Below, one piece after another: positions 29,391 to 38,331 of a stretch of 64,000 nucleotides of DNA. This DNA comes from Isoptericola sp. AK164 (GTDB taxonomy: Bacteria; Actinomycetota; Actinomycetes; Actinomycetales; Cellulomonadaceae). The stretch covers positions 806,001-870,000 of the forward strand of contig NZ_CP119106.1 of NCBI RefSeq assembly GCF_029643425.1, given 5' to 3'. Position 1 is the first letter of the stretch. Every line of letters begins with the position of its first letter. Both the position numbers and the translations under genes were made by a program. Under the pieces are notes generated by a model that was not told where the DNA came from, searched no databases, and saw nothing but the letters and a program-made list of their open reading frames with translations.

Positions 29391-29828
29391 TCAGGACGGG
29401 GTGCGGCGACGCCGTCGTGCGGCGCCGACGACCGAGCCGACCACGAGCACGAGTCCGGCGGCGCCGAGCAGGAGGATCGCGGCCAGCTGGGCGTCGACGC
29501 TCGCCCCTGCCGTCCGGGCGAGCAGCCCGACGGCGACGGCGATCACGACGACGCCCCACACGACGGTGCTGCCGCGCGGCCCCGTGCGCACCGTCGGCGC
29601 GCCGGGGACCGGGGCCGTGCCGGTCGACGTGCCGGTCGACGTGCCGGTCGACGTGCCGGTCGAGGCGCCGGCAGCCGGAGGGGCCGAGTCCGCCGTGGCG
29701 GGCGACCCCGCGTGCGGCGGGCCGTCGGCGGCCGTCGCTGCGACGTCCTGCGGGATCTCGACGGTCGGGTGGTCCTGCCGCGTGGTGTCGGGCTCGTCGC
29801 CCGGCGTGCGGTACGGCTCGGTGCTCAT
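29391..29828 (-). CDS. Small two-helix membrane protein with Ser/Thr/Gly repeat linker
   Basis: A 145-residue protein: a hydrophilic N-terminus beginning MSTEPYRTPGDEPD, a tandem (Gly-Thr-Ser-Thr) linker near residues 55-70, then two hydrophobic segments (about 90-107 and 112-135) and a basic RRRRR end. ATG 29828 overlaps the stop of the LiaF/PspC-like gene by 4 bp, so it belongs to that envelope-stress operon. I do not recognise a family. Confidence 0.65.
   Translation of the reverse strand: MSTEPYRTPGDEPDTTRQDHPTVEIPQDVAATAADGPPHAGSPATADSAPPAAGASTGTSTGTSTGTSTGTAPVPGAPTVRTGPRGSTVVWGVVVIAVAVGLLARTAGASVDAQLAAILLLGAAGLVLVVGSVVGAARRRRRTPS
29617..29664. repeat. 12-bp tandem repeat, four units
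   Basis: Four contiguous copies of GTGCCGGTCGAC (the last ends GAG) lie inside the coding sequence of the small membrane protein and encode a Thr/Ser/Gly linker. Being in multiples of three codons, copy-number change would keep the frame. Confidence 0.85.
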
Positions 29829-31321
29829 CGGTCCTCCTCGATGACGATCTCTCCGGCACGGGCGTCGACGTCGAGCAGCAGCACGGCGCCGCCCGCGGTG
29901 TCCACCTCGTCGGTCGTGTAGGTGGCGGGCCCGCCGCTGAAGCCGTCGACGGTGCGGTAGTCGCCCTCGACGTCCCAGACGAACCGGCCGGCGCTGACGT
30001 CGACCGACGCCGTCACGGCCGTGTCGGCCGGGATCTCGACGACCGTGCGTCCGGCGGTCATCTCGATGGGTACCTCGACGGGGGACCCGGGCACGACGTC
30101 GGTGAGGTCGAGCTCGGTGAGGTCCACCCGGGCCTCGCCGAACTGCACGCGGATCCCGTCCTCGGCCGCGGCCACGGACCGGGGCGTGACCACCCCGGAG
30201 CTCAGGGCGGTGCCGGACGAGGTCGTGACCTGCGCCCCGTCGTCCCACGGCCACTCGCCCCACCACGCGCTGCGGTCGGCGAAGGGCCACGTCAGCGCGG
30301 TCGCGACGATGCCGAGGACCGCGAAGGCGGTCAGCCAGCCGCCGCGCCGTCCGCGCAGGCCCGTGACGACCAGGGCCGCTCCCACGATGCCGACGGTGAT
30401 CCCCAGCCACAGCCCCCACACGGGGACCGTCAGCCCGGCGACGACGTCGGCCGCGAGCAGGGCGGCACCCACCAGCAGGGACAGCCCGACCACGACCCCC
30501 ACGGTCCCGGCGCCGGCCGGACGGACCACAGGCCGCGGAGCGGGAGGCGGCCCGGACCACGCGGGACCGGTCGGCCCGGCCGGACCCGTCGGACCCGTCG
30601 GGCCCGACGGGGCTCCGGCGGTGGGGACCGCCGGCGCCGGGCTGGTCGGTCCCGCCGGCGGCGCCGGCGCGTAGTGGACCCGGGGCGCGGGCTCGAACCC
30701 GGTGGACTCGGAGGCCGTCGGCGCGGACGCGGCGGTCGGCGCTCCGGGCGCTCCGGGCGCCCCCGGGGCCGCCGAGGGCCCGGGCGGTGCCACGGTCTCG
30801 GCGCGCTCCCGCTGCCGGGACCGGACCAGCCGGACGACCAGCCAGACGACGGCCACCCAGAAGGCGATCCAGAACAGCGCGGCGATCCACTCGGGGAACC
30901 CGCCCCACCAGGGCCAGATCCCGCCGCCCCAGCCGATGCCCAGCACGACCGCCAGCGCGCCGCCCAGGACGGCCACGTCGAACGTGCCGCGGATCGCCTC
31001 CTGCAGGTGGATCCGCCCGTCGGAGCGCTCGGGCAGCAGCAGCCAGGCGACGCCGTAGAGCACGAGCCCGGCCCCGGTGACGAAGAAGCTGAGGACGAGG
31101 AGTCCGCGCACCAACAGCGGGTCGAGGCCGAACCGGTCGGCCACGCCGGCGGCGACGCCGCCGACCCAGCGGTCCTCGGACCGGCTCACGCCCATCCGGC
31201 GCAACGAGTCGAAGAAGCCGTCGCCGGCGGGGCGCGGCGGCGGGGGAGCGGCTCCCGGACCGGGGTCGCCGGCGGGGCCGGTGCCGCCGTCCGGGGGTGG
31301 TGGGGTCTCGTTCGTGGTCAT
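29825..31321 (-). CDS. PspC/LiaF-like envelope-stress membrane protein
   Basis: A 498-residue protein with an N-terminal PspC domain (RSEDRWVGGVAAGVADRFGLDPLLVRGLLVLSFF), several helices including the LiaI/LiaF-like pair in the middle, a Gly-Pro-rich collagen-like linker (repeated GPT/GAP triplets, about residues 200-275), and a C-terminal beta-rich domain (VQFGEARVDLTELDL and VEVPIEMTAGRTVVEIP) like the cell-wall antibiotic response domain of LiaF. It is divergent from a PspC-domain histidine kinase and LuxR regulator and is probably their target or modulator. ATG 31321 was chosen as the start before the low-complexity N-terminus. Confidence 0.75.
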   Translation of the reverse strand: MTTNETPPPPDGGTGPAGDPGPGAAPPPPRPAGDGFFDSLRRMGVSRSEDRWVGGVAAGVADRFGLDPLLVRGLLVLSFFVTGAGLVLYGVAWLLLPERSDGRIHLQEAIRGTFDVAVLGGALAVVLGIGWGGGIWPWWGGFPEWIAALFWIAFWVAVVWLVVRLVRSRQRERAETVAPPGPSAAPGAPGAPGAPTAASAPTASESTGFEPAPRVHYAPAPPAGPTSPAPAVPTAGAPSGPTGPTGPAGPTGPAWSGPPPAPRPVVRPAGAGTVGVVVGLSLLVGAALLAADVVAGLTVPVWGLWLGITVGIVGAALVVTGLRGRRGGWLTAFAVLGIVATALTWPFADRSAWWGEWPWDDGAQVTTSSGTALSSGVVTPRSVAAAEDGIRVQFGEARVDLTELDLTDVVPGSPVEVPIEMTAGRTVVEIPADTAVTASVDVSAGRFVWDVEGDYRTVDGFSGGPATYTTDEVDTAGGAVLLLDVDARAGEIVIEEDR

Positions 31322-31445
31322 GTCTCCATGCTGCTCCCGCGCGGTGCGTCCGGGCATCGGGGGTGCCCCTGAACCAACCCTGATTCGGCCTGCCGCGACC
31401 CCGGATCCGGCGCGGGACGGCACCCTGACGTGCCACGATCAGGGA

Positions 31446-32744
31446 GTGACGTCCCCCGGCCCCGACCGCCTGCCGCTGCGCCGCCCCCGCCAGGGACGGT
31501 GGGTCGGCGGCGTGTGCGCCGGGGTCGCCGCGCACCTCGGAGCGCCCGTCTGGGTGGTCCGGCTCGTGATGGTCCTGCTGGCCCTGTCCGGCGGCACGGG
31601 TCTGGTGCTGTACGGCTTCTGGTGGGTCACGGTGCCGGCGGGCGACCCGCACGACGCCGCGGCGGCGGCCCGGCCCGCCGCCGTCGCGCGGCTGGCGCCC
31701 CGGCTGCGGCGCACGGGCACCGTCCAGGCGCTGTCGCGCCGCGACGTGCTGGTGGGCGTCCTGCTGCTCGGCGGCGCGCTGGTCCTGGTCGCCGTGCGTG
31801 CCGGCTGGGACCTGCCCTCGACCTGGCTCCCCCTGCTCATCGTGGGCGGCGGTGCGGTCCTGGCCTGGAGCCAGCTCGACGCCGTCCAGCGGGCCCGCGC
31901 GGGCGACGTGCCGACGTCGCGGTCCGGGATGCTGCTGCGACTGGCCGGCGGCCTCGTGCTGGTCACCGCGGGCGTGCTGCTGCTGTTCGTCCAGGGCACT
32001 CCGCCCGGTGAGCTGCTCACCGTCACGCTGGCCTCGCTGGCCGTGCTCGTGGGCGTGGCCCTGGTGCTGGCCCCGTGGTGGCTGCGCCTGGTCCGGGAGC
32101 TCGGGGACGAGCGGGCCGCGCGTGCGCGGGAGGCCGAACGGGCGGACATCGCCGCCCACCTGCACGACTCGGTGCTGCAGACGCTGTCCCTCATCCGCGC
32201 CCGGGCCCGAGACCCCGAGGAGGTGGCCCGGATGGCGCGGGCCCAGGAGCGCGAGCTGCGCGAGTGGCTGTACGACGACCGGCCCGCCGAGGGCACGTCG
32301 CTGGCCGCCGAGCTGCGCTCCCTGGTGGGGGAGGTCGAGGACGGCCGCGCCGCCGAGGTCGAGACCGTCGCCGTCGGCGACTGCCCGCCGACCGAGACCA
32401 CGACCGCGCTGCTGCAGGCCACCCGCGAGGCCCTGGTCAACGCCGTCGTGCACGGTGCCGCGCCCGTCACCGTCTACCTGGAGGTGACCGACGCCGCGGT
32501 CGAGGTGTTCGTGCGGGACCGGGGCGACGGGTTCGACGTGGACGACGTCGCGCCCGACCGGTTCGGCGTGCGCGAGTCGATCCTCGGCCGGGTCCGGCGC
32601 CGCGGCGGGACAGCCGAGGTGACCAGCCGGCCCGGCTGGGGCACCGAGGTGCACCTGCTCGTGCCGCGCACGGCCGACGCGCGCGCCACCCCGTCGCCCG
32701 ACTCGGCGTCGTCCGCCCCCGAGACCGAAGGAGCCCGGTCATGA
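31446..32744 (+). CDS. PspC-domain sensor histidine kinase (HisKA_3 type)
   Basis: A 432-residue kinase with an N-terminal PspC domain (GRWVGGVCAGVAAHLGAPVWVVRLVMV), further hydrophobic segments to about residue 215, then the HisKA_3 dimerisation motif ADIAAHLHDSVLQTLSLI with phospho-acceptor His240, and a HATPase domain with N-box REALVNAVVHG and G-box DRGDGFD. It probably senses envelope state through its membrane part. The stop overlaps the response regulator start (ATGA). It shares its PspC domain with the divergent LiaF-like protein. Confidence 0.88.
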   Translation: MTSPGPDRLPLRRPRQGRWVGGVCAGVAAHLGAPVWVVRLVMVLLALSGGTGLVLYGFWWVTVPAGDPHDAAAAARPAAVARLAPRLRRTGTVQALSRRDVLVGVLLLGGALVLVAVRAGWDLPSTWLPLLIVGGGAVLAWSQLDAVQRARAGDVPTSRSGMLLRLAGGLVLVTAGVLLLFVQGTPPGELLTVTLASLAVLVGVALVLAPWWLRLVRELGDERAARAREAERADIAAHLHDSVLQTLSLIRARARDPEEVARMARAQERELREWLYDDRPAEGTSLAAELRSLVGEVEDGRAAEVETVAVGDCPPTETTTALLQATREALVNAVVHGAAPVTVYLEVTDAAVEVFVRDRGDGFDVDDVAPDRFGVRESILGRVRRRGGTAEVTSRPGWGTEVHLLVPRTADARATPSPDSASSAPETEGARS

Positions 32745-33412
32745 CCAGCCCTGCCACGGAGACGCCGGTTCCGGTGGTCCTCGTCGACGACCACCACATG
32801 TTCCGCACCGGCGTGCGCGCGAGCCTCGACGGGCGGGTGCGCGTGGTCGGTGAGGCGGCGGACGTCGACGAGGCGGTCGCCGTCGTGCACGAGCACCGGC
32901 CCCCGGTGGTGCTGCTCGACGTCCATCTGCCCGGCGGCGACGGCGGCGGCGGTGCCGAGGTGGTGCGCCGCTGCGCCGACCTGCTCGCCGGGACGAGGTT
33001 CCTCGCGCTGTCGGTGTCCGACGCCGCCGAGGACGTCGTGGCGGTGATCCGCTCGGGGGCGCGGGGCTACGTCACCAAGAACATCTCGGCGTCCGACCTG
33101 TCGGCCGCCGTGGTGCGGGTGGCCGGCGGGGACGCCGTGTTCTCCCCACGGCTGGCCGGGTTCGTGCTCGACGCGTTCGGCACGGCGGCGGGCGACGTCG
33201 CGGTGGCCGACGACGAGCTCGACCGGCTCTCGAAGCGCGAGCAGCAGGTCATGCGGCTCATCGCCCGCGGCTACACCTATCGCGAGGTCGCGAGCGACCT
33301 GTTCATCTCCGTCAAGACCGTGGAGACCCACGTCTCGGCCGTGCTGCGCAAGCTGCAGCTGTCGAACCGCAACGAGCTCACCCGGTGGGCGGCGGCGCGG
33401 CGGCTGCTCTGA
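32741..33412 (+). CDS. LuxR/NarL-family response regulator
   Basis: A 223-residue regulator with a receiver domain (VVLVDDHHMFRTGVRASL, phospho-acceptor Asp60 in LLDVHLPGGDG, Lys in GYVTKNIS) and a C-terminal LuxR helix-turn-helix (LSKREQQVMRLIARGYTYREVASDLFISVKTVETHVS). It is co-translated with the PspC-domain kinase, so the pair forms one two-component system, and the divergent PspC/LiaF operon is the obvious first target. Confidence 0.92.
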   Translation: MTSPATETPVPVVLVDDHHMFRTGVRASLDGRVRVVGEAADVDEAVAVVHEHRPPVVLLDVHLPGGDGGGGAEVVRRCADLLAGTRFLALSVSDAAEDVVAVIRSGARGYVTKNISASDLSAAVVRVAGGDAVFSPRLAGFVLDAFGTAAGDVAVADDELDRLSKREQQVMRLIARGYTYREVASDLFISVKTVETHVSAVLRKLQLSNRNELTRWAAARRLL

Positions 33413-33442
33413 GCACCGGGGTGCGGCGGGGACGGCGGCTCC

Positions 33443-34210
33443 TCAGCGTGCGGCGCGGTACCGGTCGACCACGATCTCGACCAGCTCGGGGGGCGCCGGG
33501 GCGTCGGCCGGCAGCAGCGGCGGCGTCGTGAGGTCGCCACCGGCGCGCTCGGCCAGCGTCTGGAAGTAGCCCGGCGCGATGAGGTAGCTCGCGGTGACGA
33601 TCCGGGCGTCCGGGTGCTCGAGGCGGACGGACCCGACGACGTCGGCGAGCTGCGGGGTGGCGTTGGCGAGGTAGCCGACGCGGACCGGGTGCCCGGTGCG
33701 CTCGGCGAGCAGGATCCCGGTGCGCTCGCAGTCGGCGACCGCCCGGGCGTCGGACGAGCCGGCCGCGGCGAGGACGACGACGTCGCCCTCGGTCAGCCCC
33801 GCCTCGGCGAGCCGGCGCTCGAGCAGGTCCACCAGCCGGGTGTCGGGGCCCAGCGCCCCGGCGAGCGTGACGTGCTGACCGTCCGCGAGGGCTGCGTCGA
33901 CGTCCTCGCGCAGGTCGACGTGCACGTGGAAGCCGGCCGAGAGCAGCAGCGGCACGAGCACCGTGGAGGTCTCGCGCAGGTCGGCCAGGCACGTCGGGAC
34001 GTCGGGCTGCTGGACGTCCACGAAACCGGCCCGGACCGGGGCCTCGCCGTCCAGCCGGTCGGCCACGGCGTCGACGAGTCCGGCGACGGCGGACGCGCCG
34101 ACGTCCGAGGACGTGCCGTGGGAGATCGCGAGAAGCGTCGGGGCTGCCATGGTGGGCACGCTACGCGTCGGATCGTTCGTCCCGGTGTCGACCGTGTCAC
34201 CGCGTGTCAC
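33443..34210 (-). CDS. Sirohydrochlorin chelatase-like protein (CbiX/SirB family)
   Basis: A 255-residue two-repeat chelatase. The first half has LLAISHGTSSDVGASAVAGL and VPLLLSAGFHVHVDL, the metal-binding His and the family HGS-like motif; the second half repeats the fold (VVLAAAGSSDARAV, IVTASYLIAPGYF). It would insert iron into sirohydrochlorin to make sirohaem for the sulfite reductase of the same operon. GTG 34210 overlaps the cysG stop (GTGA). ATG 34150, immediately before AAPTLLAISHG, is an alternative that lacks a Shine-Dalgarno. Confidence 0.85.
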   Translation of the reverse strand: MTRGDTVDTGTNDPTRSVPTMAAPTLLAISHGTSSDVGASAVAGLVDAVADRLDGEAPVRAGFVDVQQPDVPTCLADLRETSTVLVPLLLSAGFHVHVDLREDVDAALADGQHVTLAGALGPDTRLVDLLERRLAEAGLTEGDVVVLAAAGSSDARAVADCERTGILLAERTGHPVRVGYLANATPQLADVVGSVRLEHPDARIVTASYLIAPGYFQTLAERAGGDLTTPPLLPADAPAPPELVEIVVDRYRAAR

Positions 34211-35454
34211 GACTCGCTCACACCCTCCGCGGCCGTGACGTGAGCCGCCCAGGCCGGCGACAGCCGGACGACGTCGCCGACGACGGTCACGGCGGGCGGG
34301 CGGACCTCGGCCGCGGCGGCCCGCTCGGCGATGTCGGCCAGCGTGCCGACGGTGGTCCGCTGGCGCGGTCCGAAGCCGTCCTCGACCACCGCGACGGGGG
34401 TGTCGGCCGGGCGGCCGGCCTCGACCAGCGCCCGGGTGGTCGTGGCGAGCCGGGTGACGCCCATGAGCAGCACCAGGGTGTGCTCCGGACCGCCGGGCAC
34501 GGAGGCGACGGCCTCGTGCGCGGTCAGCACGCTGAACCCGGCCGCCACCCCGCGGTGCGTCACCGGGATCCCGGCCGCGGCGGGGACGGAGACGGCCGAG
34601 GTCACGCCCGGCACCACCTCGACGTCGAGCCCGGCCGCGCGGCAGGCGGCGAGCTCCTCGCCGCCGCGCCCCAGCACGTACGGGTCGCCGCCCTTGAGGC
34701 GGACGACCTGCCGGCCGGCGAGGGCGTGCTCGACGAGCAGCTCGTTGATGCGCTCCTGCGGCACCGGGTGGTTCCCGGCGGTCTTGCCCACGTCGATCAC
34801 CTCGACGTCGTCGGCGAGCGTGGTCAGGACGCTGCGCGGGGCGAGCCGGTCGACGACGACGACGTCGGCGCTCGCCAGGAGGCGTCGGCCGCGTCCGGTG
34901 AGCAGCCCGGGGTCCCCGGGGCCGCCGCCGACCAGGGCCACCCGGCCGGGGCCCGGTGCGTCCGTCGGCCGGACGCGGCGCAGCGGCAGCTCCCCGGCGT
35001 CCAGGGCCGCCGCGACGCCGTCGCGCAGCCGGGCGGCACGGCGCGGGTCACGACCGGCGTGCACGGAGACGACGACGTCGCCCTCGGGCCCGGGCAGCCC
35101 GGCCGAGGCGGGGACCCAGGCCGTGGCGGCCGCGGCGTCGGCGGCGACGACGCAGAAGGTCTGCTGTGCCTCGGCGTCGGCCGCCACGGCCCGGTCGACG
35201 TCCCCGACGCCGGTGGCGGTGTGCACGACCCACGCGCCGTCCAGGTCGCCGGACCGGTAGGCGCGGGCCGCGTGCTCCACCGTCCCGGCGGCGGCCGCGG
35301 CGGCCAGCTCGTCGTCGAGGACGGGGGCCACCACCCGGACGCGCGCCCCGGCCTCGAGCAGGCCGCGGACGCGGCGGGCCGCGACCGGCCCGCCGCCGAC
35401 GACGACGACGAGCCGGTCGCGCACGCGCAGCCCCAGCGGGTACAGGTCACTCAT
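34207..35454 (-). CDS. cysG: Sirohaem synthase: precorrin-2 dehydrogenase + uroporphyrinogen-III methyltransferase
   Basis: A 415-residue bifunctional enzyme. The N-terminal NAD-binding domain (VVVVGGGPVAARRVRGLLEAGARV, residues 15-40) oxidises precorrin-2; the C-terminal SUMT domain starts near residue 165 (RVALVGGGPGDPGLLTGRG) with VVVDRLAP, VRLKGGDPYVLGRGGEE and VVPGVTSAVSVPAAAGIPVTHRG. Chelation may be carried out by the downstream CbiX. GAGGA lies eight bases before ATG 35454, which is 24 bp after cysH. Confidence 0.94.
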   Translation of the reverse strand: MSDLYPLGLRVRDRLVVVVGGGPVAARRVRGLLEAGARVRVVAPVLDDELAAAAAAGTVEHAARAYRSGDLDGAWVVHTATGVGDVDRAVAADAEAQQTFCVVAADAAAATAWVPASAGLPGPEGDVVVSVHAGRDPRRAARLRDGVAAALDAGELPLRRVRPTDAPGPGRVALVGGGPGDPGLLTGRGRRLLASADVVVVDRLAPRSVLTTLADDVEVIDVGKTAGNHPVPQERINELLVEHALAGRQVVRLKGGDPYVLGRGGEELAACRAAGLDVEVVPGVTSAVSVPAAAGIPVTHRGVAAGFSVLTAHEAVASVPGGPEHTLVLLMGVTRLATTTRALVEAGRPADTPVAVVEDGFGPRQRTTVGTLADIAERAAAAEVRPPAVTVVGDVVRLSPAWAAHVTAAEGVSES

Positions 35455-35478
35455 GGTCGGATCCTCGCGCAGGCCGGC

Positions 35479-36369
35479 TCAGATGTGCAGACCGCACTCG
35501 GACTTGTCCGCCCCGGCCCAGCGTCCGGCACGGGCGTCCTCGCCGGGACCGACGCGACGGGTGCACGGCTCGCAGCCGATCGACGGGTAGCCGTCGTTGA
35601 GCAGCGGGTTGACGGTCAGCCCGTGGCGCAGCGCGTAGCCGACCAGCTGGTCGTCGCTCCAGCCGGCGATCGGGTTGATCTTGACCAGGTTGTTCGACGC
35701 GTCCCACGAGACGAGCTCGGCGGTGGCGCGCGAGGCGGAGTCCGCCCGCCGGACGCCCGTGGCCCACGCCTCGTACCCGGACAGCACCCGGCGCATCGGC
35801 TCCACCTTGCGCATGCGGCAGCAGGCCTCGGGGTCGCGGGCGAACAGGTCCGGGCCGTAGGCGTCGTCCTGCTCGGCGACGCTGAGCAGCGGCCGCACGT
35901 CCACCACGGTGACGTCGAGGGAGTGCGCGACGGCGTCGCGCGTCCCGATCGTCTCCGCGAAGTGGTAGCCGGTCTCGCCGAACAGCACGTCCACCCAGGG
36001 GAGCTGGGCGCTGACCAGCGCGGCCAGCACGGAGTCCGTCATCGAGGACGCCACCGCGAGGGAGTCGCCGAACTCGGCCACCGCCCAGGCGATGACCTCC
36101 TCGGCGGTCGCCTCGTCCGCGGAGCCCGGTCCGGACCCGCCGAGCTCGCGGCGACCACGCTCGGCGATCTGCGACAGCTCGACGTCCGAGCGCCGGCGAC
36201 GCTCCCGACCGTCGACGCGGGCGTTGCGGCGGGCCCGGGACTTCTCCCGCTCGGCGGCGCGGCGGCGTGCTTCCGCGGCGGCGTCGGCGAGGGACGAGGC
36301 CCCGGCGGGAGCCGTGGAGGTGGCCGCCGAGGTGGGGCCGACCCCGAGGGAGACCGGTACGGCCGTCAC
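35479..36369 (-). CDS. cysH: Adenylylsulfate (APS) reductase, iron-sulfur type
   Basis: Reduces activated sulfate to sulfite. A 296-residue protein with VLFGETGYHFAET, the CC...CxxC cluster ligands (EACCRMRKVEP and IGCEPC) that mark [4Fe-4S] APS reductases, and the catalytic C-terminal ECGLHI. The N-terminus carries an extra Arg/Ala-rich stretch of about 65 residues before the core. GTG 36369 overlaps the sulfite reductase stop (GTGA). No sulfate adenylyltransferase gene is in this operon. Confidence 0.92.
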   Translation of the reverse strand: MTAVPVSLGVGPTSAATSTAPAGASSLADAAAEARRRAAEREKSRARRNARVDGRERRRRSDVELSQIAERGRRELGGSGPGSADEATAEEVIAWAVAEFGDSLAVASSMTDSVLAALVSAQLPWVDVLFGETGYHFAETIGTRDAVAHSLDVTVVDVRPLLSVAEQDDAYGPDLFARDPEACCRMRKVEPMRRVLSGYEAWATGVRRADSASRATAELVSWDASNNLVKINPIAGWSDDQLVGYALRHGLTVNPLLNDGYPSIGCEPCTRRVGPGEDARAGRWAGADKSECGLHI

Positions 36370-38093
36370 TGCAGCACCTCCTCGTCCGCCCGGTGGGCCC
36401 ACTCGGCGAACGACTCGCCGTCGCTGCGGTCCGCCGCGTAGCGGCGCACCACGCGCTCGACGTAGTCGGCGACCTCGGTGGCCGGGACCTTCAGGCCGCG
36501 CACCGTGCGGCCGAGACCGCCGGCGTCGTGACCCTGCCCCGCGAGGCTGCCGCCCAGGTGCACCTGGAAGCCCGCCATCTGCTCGCCGTCGACGGTGATG
36601 ATCTGGCCCTTGAGGCCGATGTCGGCGGTCTGGATGCGGGCGCAGGAGTTGGGGCAGCCGTTGACGTTGAGCGAGATCGGCCGGTCGAGCTGCTCGGCGT
36701 GCTCGTCCAGGCGCTGCTCCAGCTCGGCGATGACGCCGGCGGCGGTGTCCTTGGTGTCGACGATGGCGAGCTTGCAGAACTCGATGCCCGTGCACGCGAT
36801 GGTGTTGCGGCGGAACAACGAGGGCCGCGCCGTCAGGCCCAGCGGCTCGAGGCCGTCGACCAGCTCGTCGACCCGGTCGGCGGGCACGCCGAGGACCACG
36901 ACCTTCTGGTGGGCGGTCAGCCGGGCCGACCGGGCGCCGACGGACTCGACGAGGTCGGCCAGGCCGGTCAGCGTGCCGCCGCCGACACGGCCGACGACGG
37001 GGGCGGCGCCCACGTAGTAGTCGCCGTCCTTCTGCTCGTGGACGCCGACGTGGTCGCCCGGGCGGGTCGCCGGGGCCGGGGGCGGGCCGTCGGGCAGCGC
37101 GTACCCGAGGTACTCGGTCTCGAGAACTCCCCTGAACCGCTCGGCGCCCCAGTCCTTGAGCAGGAACTTCAGGCGAGCCTTGTTCCGCAGCCGGCGGTAC
37201 CCGTAGTCGCGGAAGATGCGGATGACGCCGTACCAGACGTCGGGTGCCTGCTCGGCGGTGACGAAGACGCCGAGGCGCTCGCCGAGGCGCGGGGCGGTGG
37301 ACAGCCCGCCGCCGACCCACAGGTCGAAGCCGGCGCCGAGCTCGGGGTGCTCCACGCCCACCAGGGAGATGTCGTTGATCTCGTGCACGACGTCGAGGCT
37401 CGGGTGGCCGGAGATGGCCGTCTTGAACTTGCGCGGCAGGTTCGCGAGCTCCGGGTCGCCGATGTGCCGCCGCTTGATCTCGTCGATGACGGGCGTGGCG
37501 TCGATGATCTCGTCGGTGGCGATCCCGGCGACGGGGCTGCCGAGGAAGGCGCGCGGGGAGTCGCCGCACGCCGTCGTCGTCTCCAGGCCGACCGTGTCGA
37601 GGCGGCGCCAGATCTCCGGCATGCTCTCGATCTCGATCCAGTGGTACTGGATGTTCTGCCGGTCGGTGATGTCCGCGGTGCCGCGGCCGAACTCGTCCGA
37701 GATCTCGCCGAGGACGCGCAGGGCGGCCGGCGTCAGCTCGGCGCCGTCGGTGCGCACGCGCAGCATGAAGTAGCGGTCCTCGAGCTCGTGCGGCTCGAGG
37801 GTGGCGGTGCGGCCGCCGTCGATGCCGGGCTTGCGCTGGGTGTACAGGCCCCACCAGCGGAAACGGCCGTGCAGGTCGTCGTCGGCGATGGAGTCGAAGC
37901 CGTCGCGCGCGTAGGTCGACTCGATGCGCTCGCGCACCTCGAGCGGCGGGCCGGCCTGCTTGAACTCCTCGTTGTGGTTCAGCGGGGTGGTGCCGTCGAT
38001 CTTCCACTGGCCGTTCGGCTTCGGGGCGCGGGCGGGCCGCGCCGGGCGACCGGCAGCGTTCGGCGGCGCGGGAGGGTTGGTCTGCGTCGTCAT
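36366..38093 (-). CDS. sir: Ferredoxin-dependent sulfite reductase
   Basis: A 575-residue sirohaem/[4Fe-4S] reductase making sulfide from sulfite. Two half-repeats are visible, with RYFMLRVRTDG and DITDRQNIQYHWI early, TTTACGDSPR, and the cluster/sirohaem cysteines in CTGIEFCKL and NGCPNSCARI. Gene context with cysH and sirohaem genes argues for sulfite rather than nitrite. It is the first enzyme gene of the operon, 129 bp downstream of the polycysteine leader ORF. GAGGA lies about 11 bases before ATG 38093 and could be masked by upstream RNA. Confidence 0.93.
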   Translation of the reverse strand: MTTQTNPPAPPNAAGRPARPARAPKPNGQWKIDGTTPLNHNEEFKQAGPPLEVRERIESTYARDGFDSIADDDLHGRFRWWGLYTQRKPGIDGGRTATLEPHELEDRYFMLRVRTDGAELTPAALRVLGEISDEFGRGTADITDRQNIQYHWIEIESMPEIWRRLDTVGLETTTACGDSPRAFLGSPVAGIATDEIIDATPVIDEIKRRHIGDPELANLPRKFKTAISGHPSLDVVHEINDISLVGVEHPELGAGFDLWVGGGLSTAPRLGERLGVFVTAEQAPDVWYGVIRIFRDYGYRRLRNKARLKFLLKDWGAERFRGVLETEYLGYALPDGPPPAPATRPGDHVGVHEQKDGDYYVGAAPVVGRVGGGTLTGLADLVESVGARSARLTAHQKVVVLGVPADRVDELVDGLEPLGLTARPSLFRRNTIACTGIEFCKLAIVDTKDTAAGVIAELEQRLDEHAEQLDRPISLNVNGCPNSCARIQTADIGLKGQIITVDGEQMAGFQVHLGGSLAGQGHDAGGLGRTVRGLKVPATEVADYVERVVRRYAADRSDGESFAEWAHRADEEVLQ

Positions 38094-38110
38094 CTGGGGG
38101 GAGTTCCTCG

Positions 38111-38164
38111 GGTCCTCGGGGCGGGACGCGCGACGACGGGGCTCAGCGGGGGTGGGCCGAGACC
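38111..38164 (-). promoter_or_regulatory. Possible Shine-Dalgarno-sequestering stem before sir
   Basis: In the minus-strand RNA the segment from 38164-38157 (GGUCUCGG) can pair with 38119-38111 (CCGAGGACC), leaving one bulged base. The second segment holds a GAGGA element just upstream of the sir start. The polycysteine leader ends about 60 bases before the stem, so its translation could shift the fold. Confidence 0.35.
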
Positions 38165-38222
38165 GACGGCGCGCGCCGGTGCTCAGGTCCGCAGGTGCGG
38201 AGGGGGCTGAGAGGGGGCGCGA

Positions 38223-38324
38223 TCAGCGACAGCAGCACTGACAGCTGCACATGCACATGTGCATCGGGCACGCCGGCATGGCACGACGGGTCGTCGTGCT
38301 GCGGAGGGGCGCGGCCGTGGTCAT
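38223..38324 (-). CDS. Polycysteine leader peptide of the sulfate assimilation operon
   Basis: A 33-residue leaderless ORF whose last 13 residues are MHMCMCSCQCCCR, with six cysteines, plus one Cys earlier. Minus-strand TAGATT at 38332-38337 ends seven bases before its ATG, so the transcript begins at the start codon. It lies directly upstream of sir-cysH-cysG-cbiX. Mycobacteria have leaderless polycysteine ORFs before the same kind of genes that attenuate expression according to cysteinyl-tRNA supply, and this has the same design. The peptide itself is probably non-functional. Confidence 0.85.
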   Translation of the reverse strand: MTTAAPLRSTTTRRAMPACPMHMCMCSCQCCCR

Positions 38325-38331
38325 GGCGACG

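Noticed and set aside
29391-32654. A 1087-codon minus-strand frame
   Set aside because: It crosses the LiaF-like gene and the kinase in the wrong frame. Only the final 145 codons are plausible coding.
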